From contig CM057225.1 in the NCBI GenBank assembly GCA_029891385.1, positions 73,565,387 through 73,629,386 on the forward strand: a stretch of DNA of 64,000 bases, written 5' to 3'. The notes beneath the pieces are model-generated. The model was not told where the DNA came from, ran no database searches, and saw nothing but the letters and a program-made list of their open reading frames with translations. Shown piece by piece: positions 25,552 to 37,749 of this stretch. The stretch comes from Erythroxylum novogranatense (lineage: Eukaryota; Streptophyta; Magnoliopsida; Malpighiales; Erythroxylaceae). Position numbers and translations under genes: made by a program. The first letter of the stretch is position 1. Each line of letters starts with the position of its first letter.

Positions 25552-25988
25552 ATTGGTTCTGCCAGATTCTGGCGGAACTGAACATTGCTGTTTGGATCTA
25601 TGGAGTCGACTGCTTGCTGTAGTAACTCCGACGTGAATATCCCTGCAAAATAAAGAAGGCACGTCGGGGGTTGTGTCCCGATTAGCCCCTTCGACGCTCA
25701 AGTTAGTCTGTTCTGGTAAAGACGAGATCGCCGTATGCAGAGAAGAAGAGAATTGTGATTACGTACCTCTGTTATGGCAAAGTTATACCTTATATAAGAA
25801 GTAATAACTAGGTTTAAGCTTTTACGTGTTTGCATGGGAGACTTCCTTCTATGGATGGACCAAGGAGGACGTGGGCTGGACCTAGGCTTGGCATAGCCGT
25901 TAGGTATGAGATTGATCTTCAGTGATTGGACCGATCGGCCCATACATCGTTGAGACTGAGTTCTGGCCCAATGCAGCCGACCCGACCA
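25552..25988 (-). repeat. 5' LTR of the gypsy element, with primer site
   Basis: Direct copy of 4064-4498, followed on the right by ATACC (25989-25993), the target duplication. On the minus strand the LTR ends ACCA and is followed after one base by TTGGCGCCCACC (about 25550-25539), the position of the primer binding site. TGGCGCC starts are usual for Tat/Athila-type elements; the exact tRNA was not determined. Confidence 0.93.
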
Positions 25989-25993
25989 ATACC

Positions 25994-26349
25994 TAACTTC
26001 ATAGTTATCAAAAATGAAGAGGTACATCTAGAGAAACTATTGTTACTATCATCATTAACAAAACCAGCTCCAACGTTCTATGGGGTTGAGAGCACACGTT
26101 AGTTTCACATACGGACATGGGAATCAATTTTTTTAAATTCTGATTCTATATTATAAAAATATAATTTTTTTTATTCCTTCTAAAATAATGGGACAAGATT
26201 TTTTTGTCCTTATGACATAAACAAAACACATAAACAACTTCCAGAAATACCCCTCCCTTCACATAAGTAATTATTATTATTATTAAATATTTTATAAATT
26301 TTCTACTTATTATTAAATTATTAAATTTTATTCTTAATTATATTATCAA

Positions 26350-26448
<99 letters not shown>

Positions 26449-27699
26449 TTTGTTATTCTTATTATTATTAAATATTGTTATAAATTTTCTACTTATTATT
26501 CAATTTATCAATTTTATTCTTAATTATATTATTAAACTCATTATTATTGTTATTATTATTATTATTGTTATTATTATTATTATTATTAATTATTGTTATT
26601 ATTATTAATTATTGTTATTATTATTATAAATTTTGTACTTATTATTATTATTGTTGTTGTTGTTATTACTATTATACAAAATTAATTTTCTTATTATTTT
26701 GTTATTATCATTATTCTACATAATTAATTTTGTTATTATTATTGTGATTATTAAATTCCTTATTATTATTAATTTTCTTCCTCTTCTTCTATTATTATTA
26801 TTATTATTATTATTGTTATACTGAAATTAATTTCTTATTGTTATTGTTATTATTATTATTATTTATTAACTTTTTACTAATACAAATCATTCGTTTTAAA
26901 ATAATCAATGAATTATATGTTTCCAATCATATTCTACTGCAAGGATAATTTAATTAGTTATTGACACTGTTTTTTATATTATGTCAACTGTAACTAAATA
27001 CATTTCTGTCCTCAAGATGAACACAATTTTATCTATTTTGTCCATCACAATCAAACACTTCACTGTCTTTAATTTTTGTTCTGTTCTATCTCTAAATTTT
27101 TGTTTCGTTCTGTCTCAGTATATAGATCACATTAACCATACGCAACGTAATAGACACAAAATAATGAGCCAGTAGCAAGCTTACGAGGGCAGTCACCTCA
27201 TAAGATAATTAATAGAACCCTAATAGGCTTCAGAGCTTACAGGGACAGTAGCAAGCTTAACTAAAGATAAAAAATATACTCACATTGTTACACGATGAAA
27301 CTCTGAGAGAATTAAGGGTTCTATCAAGTGAGATTGGGTATAATAGGTTTTGAAAATATTAAAATTCTTTTTAAACTATATCAAATATTAGAATTTAAAT
27401 TAAGTTTTTGTTCAAATCTTTAGATTGATAATTCTAATTTACCTAACTTGTAGTCACTGAATAGACTCTGGAGTATACATAATAATATGCATGCAGAGTA
27501 AAGTTATCGATGTAGTTCATAATTTGCATGCTGCTGTACGGAGTTACTGGCTACTAAACGACAAGACATGCAGAGACTACAATGGAAAAAGCATAGCGAA
27601 GGCTTGACTCCTCATTCGCGTGAAAAAACCCTCCATCAACAGCAGAGACAAGTTTCAACTAAACCAAGTTTCACATATGGCAACATCTGTACGAAGCGA

Positions 27700-27740
<41 letters not shown>

Positions 27741-28092
27741 AAGATCCAAGAAGAAGAAATGAGGCCAAGAAGGTGTCCTCTTAAAGGAGAGTACGGCCTT
27801 AAGAGCTAGATGACATGTGAGACTACATGAGTTAATGGGGAAAATGAACACTTGAGAAAATTGTAAAATGTTTGAATTCCAGTCTCTAATCCATCACTAA
27901 TCATACTTCATTACATTACTCATGCTAAACATGACTGTTCTGGTTTAAAGACGCAGGTGAGGTGATATTTGAGAAAGAGAAAGTTACTTCAGCCTAATAA
28001 GTAAAAGGAAAGGGAAAGATTCATTTCCCAAGTCAAAAGATTCAAATGTTCACATGGACGCTTCCTAGAAAGCGTATGCTGTAGTACATTAC
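25994..28092. other. AT-rich spacer with long ATT and TA microsatellites
   Basis: No gene is supported. ATT-rich repeats fill about 26270-26870, with the purest run at 26353-26447. A segment of about 80 bp (AAATATT.TATAAATTTTCTAC onwards) is present twice, near 26286 and 26470, so part of the stretch is a tandem duplication of about 185 bp. A (TA)n run lies at 27702-27737. The Leu-rich frame at 26633-26824 is only translated microsatellite. The region left of 28093 would contain the 3' untranslated part of the bHLH gene. Confidence 0.8.
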
Positions 28093-31000
28093 TCAGTGAG
28101 AGCCAGCCGAATCAAGAAGTGCTGCCTTGATCTGCTCTGGTAAAACATCATGTCCTTCCCTGCATTGCTGATAAAGAATAAAAGAAAGCACTTCAATGGA
28201 TAACAGTATTATCAAAATGAAAAACCTGTGAAACTCTCACAAGGAGGGCCTCACTCGAGAATTACAGCCTGACTATAAGAAGTGATAATTAAAAATTCCC
28301 AATCTTTTGCTAAATTTACAACATGCCGTTAGTAGAGCCAGTCAGCTTTTTATAATAAATATAAATATATATAGAAAGTCAAAATCATTGGGGAACGGAT
28401 CCTCTGTCCCCTACCCTGTCCCTTATCCTGTCTCATTAGATCTCAAACATCTATTTCTGTGAGACTCAGCCATCTATTTATGTGGATGTTTCACATAAAT
28501 AAATAACTGAGATCCAATGAGACAGGGTAAAGGACAAGGTAGGGGACAGAGAATCTCGGCACAAATCATTGACCCCATTCGAAGTCACCTACCTTAAAAC
28601 TATTATCATCAGTCCATGATGAACACGAATAGTAGTATACCGCAAGATGATTGTAATAATTGTCATCAAAATCTTGTAGCACAACAGTACTTATACATTG
28701 GTAGAACTTGATCTAAGACCCTCACAAACAAAAAACTAAGAAGAAATAAATAATCTGTTTCCGTTTTGAGTAAAATAATCATCCAAGCCAAAACATCTCT
28801 TGTTGCAAAGACACCAACAGATGAAGATGGAGACTGAAAAATCTAAATAAATTTCCTTGCTTTGTGATATTGTCAAGCAAGCAACGAGCAGGGAAACAGT
28901 CACATGCTGATATAAGATGCAAATAGTGATACCATAGCAAACAGAAGAAGTGGGGGGGGAAAAAAAGGTACCTCAGCATGGAACACATCCAAGGCAAAAC
29001 CATTGAAACAGCTGATGACAGCTTGTTGAATGTCCAACCCAAGGTTGTCCAGAGCCCTGATGGTAGAGAGCAAGAGACCTGGTCTACGGGAAATGAACAT
29101 GTGAATATTAACAACCCTTCCTTCCCTCACCCTAACTTCCACCTGCAAAACTCCCAACATTTTCATTTAATTATCGAGCAGGCTAGTACGTGCAGACATG
29201 AGAGTCTATATTTTGTTATGTCAAGCAACTCGTTCTACACAACTGCTCATATCGAGAGGGAAAATGCCAGGGACTAAATCTGCACCTATCTATGTTTTAC
29301 GTTCAACACGATTCTTTCACTCTGAGAAGTTACTGTGAAGTAAATAGCAACGTATAGAATTAAGTTCAGTGGATGCCATGCCAAAGGAAACCCAATGAGA
29401 TCACAGCTATGACACCACATGGTCGAGGCTGACAATAAAGGTTGTGCATTCCATGCAAAATCCAGTCACATTTTGTAAAACTAATGGGCACCAATACAAT
29501 TTATTGCATGGTGCTCATAAATAAGGAAAAGAGAAACCAATTATCAAAGATGGCAAGGACATAATGGAAAAAGTGAATGGTTAGTTGTGATATTTCATCC
29601 CAGGTTCATGCATGACTGAGATGTATAGTATGGCATAGTGTTTCCAAAATTTTTTTCAAAAGAAAATGATTATTCTGTAAATTAAATACAGGTACCCTGA
29701 AGTAAAAGCGAAGGAAATGTTGGTCATGCTACAACCCAACACCTCTGCTGCAATTTATAGTAATAATCAGGATACAAACTTGTGGTGAAGCAAAGTTGAC
29801 GGTGTGATTCTCAGATTTTACACGTCCAAGTAATTGTTGTGTGAACTTCAAAAAGATCCAGGCTCCAGCAAGCCAACAGGAAATGAGAAAACCAATATAT
29901 ATGTTGAAAATAAACCTCTGATAGCCTAAAGATGATCGATTTACCCTTGCAGGTTGGTTGATGGGGCTTGGCAACATGCTTGGGCATAGATCTTCCTTCA
30001 AGCGGCGGGGAAGGGTGGCAGGTGGGTGGAAGCTTGTAGATGGAGTTGACAAAGAGCCAGGAGGAGCCGACTCTAATTCATTGTGAAGATCATTGATCCT
30101 CTGCAGAAGCTCCTTCAAGTAATCGATGGCATCACCAAGTATTGAAGCTCTATCCATCTGAAAATTATTATTGTTGAATGAAGGATCGATAAACCCTTGA
30201 AGGACCTAAAATTAAGCCCTTACAAGGAGTCGATTATTCATTGTGTTATATGTTATTAGACCCCACATTAGAGGATACCCGAATCAAAATTCCAGACATA
30301 CGTGCTATGTGCATTATTCAAAGAGCAAAATAATCAAAGCAAAATAAGAGGGAAATGAAAAAAGTAGAGCCCCTCAAGAGAATCAAAGTTAAAAGGCAGA
30401 CATAGAGAGACAAAATTAGGGCAAGTTTTCAAGTATAACAACAAGAATGGCTCACTATCTACACTACCTTGCTAATTTTTGGTACAACAGATCTGAGCAT
30501 GTAGAGCCTATCATTAAGCTTCTTCCTTCTCCTTCTTTCAGCCATCAAATTCTTTGCTGGCAACCCCTTCCTTTTACCCCTCTGCTCCTTGCTACCACCA
30601 CATCCTCCAGTCACAGTACTATTAGCATTTGAGTTACTTCCTCCATTATTCTTCATACTCTCCTCCACTTTACTGCCACCAGTATGCTCGTCAGAATCAT
30701 AGTTAAGACCTGATACATCAAAACTAGCTTCCTCAATTTCACCTTTCTCACTTTTCCTTCTTTTCCTCTCCGTTTCTCCCCAGTTCCCTTCAATCACTCC
30801 ACTGTATCTCATCCCTGACATCTCCAAATTACCCAATTTATCATCGCTTTGCCTTAACATTGCTAGTTTTTGAAACAGAGTTGGCTGTGAACTCAATGGA
30901 GATAAAACTTCTACTGGCCTCAAAACCTTAGCTCTGTTTGCAAAAAGAGCACTCCCGTAAGGACCATCAAAACCCTCAAATCCCAGATTTCTAAACCCAC

Positions 31001-31613
31001 CACCACCACAAACCATAGCAGCATTATCTAGCAGTGGTAGCAACTGGGTGGGATGAAGCTCAGGCCCGTTATAATCCATCATGCTAGAAACTTGACTAGT
31101 CTGAAACTGGCCAAGAAAAGCGTTTTCGCACCCCAAATCGAGGCCATTGTCAAAAGGGTTCGCGACGTTAAGCAAAGGAGAGAAACAGGGTTTTGTGGGC
31201 AAGAAAGGTTGGTACTGTGAGGGGTCAAGAGCAAAGGGCCGTGAAGGGGAGCAAGAAGAGGACGAGTCAATATGCTGCAAGACAAGATTTTCCGATGCTG
31301 GATTAGTAGTACAAAAACTAGAAAGGTCTCTGATTTCTTGGTGATGGTGAATGGTGTTGAATTCCTGACGAGGAGGTGGGTTCATAGCTGTTGAACCCGT
31401 GTACCAGTCAGTTTCAAGCATGGATTTGAAGGATGAGAAGGTACCATTAATGCCTAAATCATTTTGTTTGAGCTCCATCTTGTCACTAACTTGTCCTTCT
31501 TCACGAAATTTGTCACCAGTTCTGGTCCAAGAAGAAACAGTGTTTTCTTCTTCTGCTGCTGCTTCCACCGTGTCTTGTTCTTGCATCCAAACAACGTTAT
31601 CTCCCAGAACCAT
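28093..31613 (-). CDS. ICE1: bHLH transcription factor of the ICE1/SCREAM family, four exons
   Basis: Exons on the minus strand: 31613-30468, 30157-29945, 29142-28972 and 28167-28093 (382, 71, 57 and 24 codons; 534 aa), all with GT donors and AG acceptors in phase 0. Recognisable parts: [19 protein letters not shown] (about 115-132), [12 protein letters not shown] (226-237), SGLNYDSDE (301-309), [20 protein letters not shown] starting the bHLH (349-368), helix 2 [20 protein letters not shown] opening exon 2, and an ACT-like C-terminal domain ([15 protein letters not shown] ... [17 protein letters not shown]). ICE1/SCRM binds E-box (MYC) sites in CBF promoters for cold response and pairs with SPEECHLESS, MUTE and FAMA in stomatal development. 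LKED at exon 2 fits the SUMO site of ICE1. Odd: the KRAAM-type motif reads KLAML (249-253). Arabidopsis ICE1 is 494 aa. Confidence 0.93.
28391..28562. mobile_element. Palindromic MITE in intron 3 of the ICE1-like gene
   Basis: A 172-bp near-complete inverted repeat: CTCTGTCCCCTACCCTGTCC at the left pairs with the reverse complement of GGACAAGGTAGGGGACAGAG at the right, and pairing continues inwards (TCTCATTAGATCTCA with TGAGATCCAATGAGA). It is flanked by a perfect 9-bp repeat AAATCATTG (28382-28390 and 28563-28571). A 9-bp target duplication suggests a Mutator-type MITE. It lies wholly within the intron (28168-28971) and does not touch the splice sites. Confidence 0.85.
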
Positions 31614-33291
31614 AGCTGTTTTCAGAAATAAAGAGGGGCCGTTACGGAGGCAGCCTGGATAGGAGTGGCGTCATGTGCCTTTAGACTACAGAACAGAGCT
31701 GAAATATCATGATTAGCAGTTGCTTGCTGTAACTGTAACTCTTGGAGCAGCAACAAAAGGTTTTGAACGTTACGTAAGTAGATTGTACGAGCAGCAAGCA
31801 ATCTTATTCCTTTCGGCCTAGTTGGAAGTTGGCAGCTTATTGTGTAGTACGTGGCGGCCGGTTAGCCTATTAAGGTAGTTTTTTTGTATTTATTTCTAAG
31901 ATATGAACTTCATATTTCAGATACATAAATATTCGATTAGTATATTTCTATGAATATCCAATCTTTCATTCAATTAAATCACATAAAAGTTATGGCTCAA
32001 TTTTATTTTTGAGAAAAGGATTCTGACATATACCTGCATTGAATTGGTAATTATTATCTGGGGACAACATATTGGTTTTGAATTCAAAGTCCTGAGGGAA
32101 CTTTGCCACCAAAATATGTAGACTGCAATTTGTTTTCTATTTATCTATTATCTCAAAGGGACAATAGGAAAAAGTTTTTTTTAATTACTTACGAGCTATT
32201 TTAAAAGAATCTTAATTATAAAAAAATATTTTTAAATTATCCATATATAAATTAATTCTCACTTAAATCGAATAGATCACTTACAAAAGATAAAACTTTA
32301 GCCTCAAATTTTAAACAATTGCATACATAAGAATTTCGAGTTAAAAGTATTTTTAACATAACATAGCCCTCGTTTTCCACCAATCCAACTCTACATGATT
32401 ATGGGGAATGGGGAACCATTTCTTACTCTTACTTCCATTTACGTTTTAAAGAAAAGTATTCGATGCATGAGGATGTGGTCACAATTAGCTTGCACGCAGT
32501 GATCACACAAAGACTGGTTCAGTTCAATGCATTAAGGAAGTAGGGAGCAGGCTGCTTCAAACTTAGGAACTACTATGTTGGAATCTTGAAAGGGAAAGGA
32601 AAAAACCATTTTCCATTCGCCATGCACATACAACTAGAAAAACAACACAGGAGGTTGGAATAAATTATGGCCCAAGCTTCTCGTGACTTCAACACCCTTT
32701 TAATTCCTTTTCATCGCCATCTACTTCTCCCTACTTCTCAATTCCCTCTTGTTTACACTTGTCCCAATCCCTTCTTTTATGATATCACGAGCAACAATGT
32801 ATATATGAGATAAACTAAAACAGTTTGATATTAGTCATATAATTTCTTCCACACTCTACATCGTAAAAGAGATACAAGACACAGTATCTCTTCATTTCCC
32901 TATTGATAATTGTCTTGACTCATTAGTTCAAATATTAGGTCGTTAGAATCATCGTAACTGTATAGTATAAAATGCAAATTATCACTAACTTATCTTGACA
33001 CTTGCTAAATATTTGGATGTAACTGTCACGTCTCTTAAGTCGATTGAACTCACTTAAATTTTGTTATTGAGTTAGGTTTACAACCTATGAATTATGGTTT
33101 TCTCTTTATTTAGAAATCTTCTTAAATTCAACTCTATGAATAACAACAACCCAGTGAAGGTTCTCTTGATATGCAAGATTTTGAGAGCTTCAATAGTACA
33201 TAATTTTACCTCTAACTAATAAAAAAGTTATTTTTAAAGACCTATATAAAAAGAAAAAACTAAAAACTAAAAATATACCTATACCTATACA
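31614..33291. other. Upstream region of the ICE1-like gene and AT-rich spacer
   Basis: No ORF is supported. The first few hundred bases hold the 5' untranslated region and promoter of the minus-strand gene. Right of about 31870 the sequence turns AT-rich and low in complexity, and ends in CCTATACA repeats beside the hAT element. Nothing else is recognised. Confidence 0.6.
31848..31855 (+). promoter_or_regulatory. ABRE/G-box-like ACGT element upstream of the ICE1-like gene
   Basis: TACGTGGC fits the ABA-response consensus YACGTGGC and lies about 235 bp before the ATG of the bHLH gene, within a GC-rich island in AT-rich DNA. Such elements bind bZIP factors in cold and ABA pathways. A match this short can occur by chance. 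Confidence 0.3.
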
Positions 33292-36200
33292 CAGGGGCGG
33301 ATCCAAAAATTATTTTGAGTGGGGGCGAAATATTTAAAGTACTCTTATAATATTGAAAAATACAAACATTTGTATATTTGATAAATAAAAAATTACATCA
33401 TTGTCTTGAGCTTCTTACATATAACCTATTACAATCGTTCCCTACGAGTCCTCATATTTTGATATCGTTGTAAAATTTTCTCATTGTCAATACTATTGAA
33501 GATATCTTTCTCAATATATGTGATCAAACAGTCATTCATCCAAGAATCTCCCATTCGATTGCGCAAGCGATTTTTCACTATCTTCATTGCAGAAAATGCT
33601 CTTTCCACCGATGCAGTAGCAATAAGCAAAATCAAAGCTAATCTCACAAGTAAAAACACTAAAGGGTACACAACATCCTTTTTTGTTTCGACCAGCTTCT
33701 TGGCAAGATCACTAATCCCATTTAATATCGAAAATCGATCATCAGATTGCATATCAAAAATATAATTATCAAGTTGATCACCAAGAGTAATAAGCTCTAC
33801 TTTAGAGAAATCAGAAGGTTAAAATTCAGCAAGCTGAATCAACTTTTGCTTATCAAAAGCATAAAAAGAGTCACTTGGATTCAAGCATGCCACACAAATA
33901 AGCAACTTGGTATTTACCTCATTGAAGCGATTGTTGAGCTCTTGAAGTTGCATATCAATCACAATGTAAAATAATTCCACTTGATAATGATGCAAATTCT
34001 TCATTTTTTGTGCATTTCTCCTTGACCTTCCCCGATGTACAAAATTTTCATCCATATTTGGAATGGCAATATCATGGTTCTCACAAAATGAAGATGTTTC
34101 ATCAAATAAAGACTGTCACCCATCATCCCTCATCATTTGTAGTCGTTGTTTAGAAACTTTAATAAAAAAATTGCATTGATAATGTCTTGATCCTTCCTTT
34201 GTAACGCTTGAGATAATTCATTTGTGATGCCCAAGATTTTTTTCATCAAATGCAAGCTAAACACAAATTCATAAGATTGGATAGAATCAAGCAAAGCATA
34301 TGCTTCACCTTTTTGCTCTGAAGTTGTACCTTCTTCCATAATGATCTCTAGAACATCAACTATGGAGTCAAACATCACGATTAAGCTTGATAATGATCCA
34401 TAATGTGTGCCCCAACGTGTGTCACTGGTCTTTGAAGAGAAGTTTCATGATGTAAACCTTTACCACTTGAAAGTTCACCATTTTTCATCCCTTCAACAAT
34501 CTTACTAAATTGTTTCTCACGAAGATATTTTCTTTTACAAGAACCTCCAACTATATTTGATAAGCTTGAGACTGTGTTAAACAACAAAGCAACATGTACA
34601 TGATTCTTGGCCACCGCTACAAGTGCTAATTGCAATTGGTGAGAGAAACAATGAACATAGTGAGCTTAATTATTTTCTTTTAAAATCAAAGTCTTCAAAC
34701 CATTAATTGCTCCTTGTATATTGCCAGCTCCATCGTAGCCTTTCCCACGTAAAGATGATATGCTCAATCTATGCTTTGAAAACAATTCATCTATTGCAAA
34801 CTTTAGTGATAAAGAGGTGCTATCACTAACATGAATAATACCAATAAATCACTCAACCACACATCCTTTTGCATTCACATAACGTAAAACAATAGCCAAT
34901 TGTTCTTTGATTGAGATATCACGAGACTCATCAATAAGGATAGAAAATAACCCACCTTGAAGATCATTAATAATGGCATTGGAGGTTTCAATTGCAGCGG
35001 CTTTGACAATGTCCTTTTGTATGTCAGGAGCAATGACTTTGAGATTTCCACGGGCATTGCTTAAAACAACATTGTTGATAATTTCATTATGGTCAGCCAA
35101 GAATTGTAAACGTTGAAGAAAATTACCATTATTACTATAAGTCTCTGACTCATCATGATCACGAAAAGCCAATCCTTGACGTAAAAGGAATCGAACACAA
35201 TCCACCGATGCAGTGAGTTGGATACGATAGTCCTTTTGAGCTTGGTTGGATTGATTAGCATAAGCAACTTGGATATGTAGTTTTTGATTCATCAAATCTT
35301 CACATTTCTTCCAAGCTATATTGTGAGAGCTATTAGGACCTCCTATATGAATATGAAATCTATCTTTTTTCTTCCAATTGTTAAATCTATCAGTAACAAA
35401 AGTATCACCACTTGCTTGACTTCCAATATCCGACCTAAAAAGATAGCAACATAAGCAAAAAGCTGCATCTTTTGTAACACTGTACTCTAACCAATTGGCG
35501 TATTCTTTAAACCAAGATGGAACAAATCTACGATAAATATTTCCAAATTTTCTTTGTGAAAAATCATGCTCAAAAGGTTGACATGAACCCTTTTGCAAAT
35601 AGGCTCTTCCTATTCTATCACGATCATTAGGATGATAATCTGAAATTTTTTTCAGCAATCCTGGATCAGACTGAAGATCATCTAAATTGACTTCTAAATG
35701 AGGATGCTTTAAAGGGTTGGGGCTAGAATCCTTATTTGTAAGAGGCCTTTTGAGAAATTTGTCCATAACTCAAATCAAAGTTAAGTAATTAGGGACAAAT
35801 TGAATATAAAAAAACAAAAATTATCTATTCACAAAAATTAAGTAATTAAAACTATTTAAAACATTTTACACATATGCAAATAAGAAAATAATTTGTGGAA
35901 AATATTATTTTATATGTGGAATGATTTATAATTATGTATATTCTAATATTAGACTTTTACCCTCACATTTAAATTCAGGATAGGTAAGACTTTTCATCAA
36001 GTACAAACTCTTAGGTGCTCTTTTATAAATAATAATTGAAAGCTATCTACTAGAAAAAAGTTGTCTCATTTGTCCCCATGTATGACTTTGTTTATAAATA
36101 ATTAACAATCACCTTTATAAACTATTAGAATTTAGATGCCAGAAAACACCGTATATAAACTATTACATCATTACATGTCCCATTCAAAATAATAATAATA

Positions 36201-36703
36201 AACTATTAGATATTTAGATGCAATCACCTTTATCACCAGAAACTCTGCATTTGTGTACGTAAATGCGTGCGTGCAGGACTCGCTTTCTGCGTTAGCCGAA
36301 TCATTGCTTTACGGATCAGCGTATGGACTCTTGCTTTGGGTGTGCCGCGTGCAGTAGTTTTTGTACAGTTAGGGAAAGAAGAAGTTAAAAAGACAAAAAA
36401 TAGCATGATAAAGAAGCCAAAAGGGTTAAAATTTTGAATAAAAAAGTCAATTAAATATGTAAGTTTTATTTTTTTAGTTGAAGGCTTTTATTTAAAAAAG
36501 TTATGGGCCCAAATAATAGTAATCTTAACAAAGTAGATGGACTCAAATTTTATTTTTATTTGATATCTTAATATATTTATACTTTTTATTTTTTGTCATA
36601 AGTTAAATAAATGGGGCAAAAATTATTTTCATAAAATTAAAATTTAAAATTATAATTTTAAATATTTTAAATTAAAACTTTTAGGGTGTGTGGCTCATAC
36701 TTT
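33292..36703 (-). mobile_element. hAT DNA transposon, degenerate
   Basis: The left end begins CAGGGGCGGATCC, a common plant hAT terminal sequence, at 33292. A perfect 8-bp target duplication CCTATACA lies at 33284-33291 and 36704-36711. The right terminal repeat is decayed (GTGTGGCTCATACTTT where GGCTCCGCCCCTG would be expected). The transposase reads on the minus strand from 35766, leaving about 0.9 kb of non-coding 5' sequence. Confidence 0.85.
33429..35766 (-). pseudogene. hAT transposase, ZMYM1-like with TTF-type zinc finger
   Basis: The first ORF (35766-34849, 305 codons) starts MDKFLKRPLTNKDSSPNPLK and holds a TTF-type zinc finger region (RRFVPSWFKEYANWLEYSVTKDAAFCLCCYLF) and the start of the catalytic domain (DIVKAAAIETSNAI, FSILIDESRDISIKEQLAIV). 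It stops at TGA (CGA-type change), then continues with GKGYDGAGNIQGA, HYVHCFSHQLQLALVAVAKN and, after frameshifts near 34380 and 34100, the C-terminal hAT dimerisation domain (ATASVERAFSAMKIVKNRLRNRMGD, ending at 33429). The DSRD and CysxxHis/HQLQL motifs match plant hAT transposases with DUF4371. It would cut and paste hAT ends; this copy is dead. Confidence 0.9.
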
Positions 36704-37222
36704 CCTATACATATACATATTAAAACAATATAATAATAATTATTAAAAACAAAATATACATAAAAGATAATAATAAATAAATAAATATGTATAAATAAAA
36801 ATATAAAAATAAGTAATACAATAAATATAGAATAAGATAAAGAATAAAAATAAAATTAGTAAATAAATACCTATCGGGAAAGAAGGTAAGTAAATAAACA
36901 AATCAAATAAGTCATTACAAGAAAATATTTAGGCTAAGTAAAAAATATTTAGGTTAAATAACTAAGAGAGAAGTACTTTATATTAAATATCTAAGCTAAA
37001 TATAAGACATAAGACTAAATGGAAAATTTTTAAAAGATCTATGAGAAAGAGAAGGACCTCTTTATGTGAAATCCTTTACCTATAACCAAGTACGTCAAAG
37101 TTTTATATTGACGACCATGTCTTTGATAAGTTCCATCAAAGTCATATCATTCCTGATCATCTCCTCCTAGTTCTTCTTAAGTCATCATGTTTTTTCTTAC
37201 AATCTTTAAGTACAATCTTTTC

Positions 37223-37744
37223 ACATCTTCTCACTGAAGCATTAGAGTGTCTTCTCTAATATGTCTGAACCACCTATGCCTTGTCTCTCTTAATTTTTAT
37301 TAATATTAGCTACTTTTAATGTCTCATACCATTACATTCATATCCTTATCTCTTTTATTAAGTTTGCACGTCCAACGAAACATCATCATCTACACTATCA
37401 TTAATTTATGACTATGCATGTATTTGATGGGTTAACGCTCTATTCTATAGAGTATGGCTAGCATTTATAAGTTTATTGGATGCACAGGTACATCTTCTCA
37501 CTGAAGCATTAGAGTGTCTTCTCTAATATGTCCGAACCACCTATGCCTTGTCTCTCTTAATTTTTATTAATATTAGCTACTTTTAATTTGTCCCATACCA
37601 TTACATTCATATCCTTATCTCTTTTATTAAGTTTGCACGTCCAACGAAACATCATCATCTGCACTATTATTAATTTATGACTATGCACATATTTAATAGG
37701 TTAACGCTCTGTTATATAGAGTATAAGTTTATTGGATGCACAGG
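37223..37744. repeat. 267-bp tandem duplication in AT-rich DNA
   Basis: ACATCTTCTCACTGAAGCAT starts at 37223 and again at 37490; similarity runs to GTTTATTGGATGCACAGG in both copies with few differences. It lies next to the 3' side of the minus-strand LINE pseudogene and may be its tail region or its target. Bases 36712-37222 are AT-rich without features. Confidence 0.85.
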
Positions 37745-37749
37745 GCTCC

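Larger units (their letters stand above)
4064..25988 (-). mobile_element. Ty3/gypsy LTR retrotransposon (Tat/Retand type), host of a nested LARD
   Basis: Minus-strand element bounded by direct LTRs of 435 and 437 bp and a perfect 5-bp target duplication ATACC (4059-4063 and 25989-25993). The order on the minus strand is gag, protease, RT, RNase H, integrase, which defines Ty3/gypsy. Downstream of integrase come a tandem repeat array (19383-19855) and an ORF on the opposite strand (5249-19203, interrupted). Extra ORFs, often antisense, between pol and the 3' LTR and tandem repeats in the 3' untranslated region are known traits of the Tat lineage (Retand, Ogre). Without the nested 11.6-kb element it would be about 10.3 kb. 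Several in-frame stops and frameshifts make it non-autonomous now. Confidence 0.93.

Noticed and set aside
26633..26824. Leu/Ile-rich 63-codon ORF
   Set aside because: Translation of ATT-rich microsatellite.
29729..30157. 142-codon ORF taken as a separate gene
   Set aside because: It is exon 2 read through into intron 2; the GT donor at 29944 and acceptor at 29143 restore the family sequence.
30459..30467. Stop codon just after the bHLH basic region, suggesting a truncated ICE1
   Set aside because: The frame ends in an intron: AAG followed by GTAGTG is a donor, and exon 2 resumes at 30157 with the exact family sequence.
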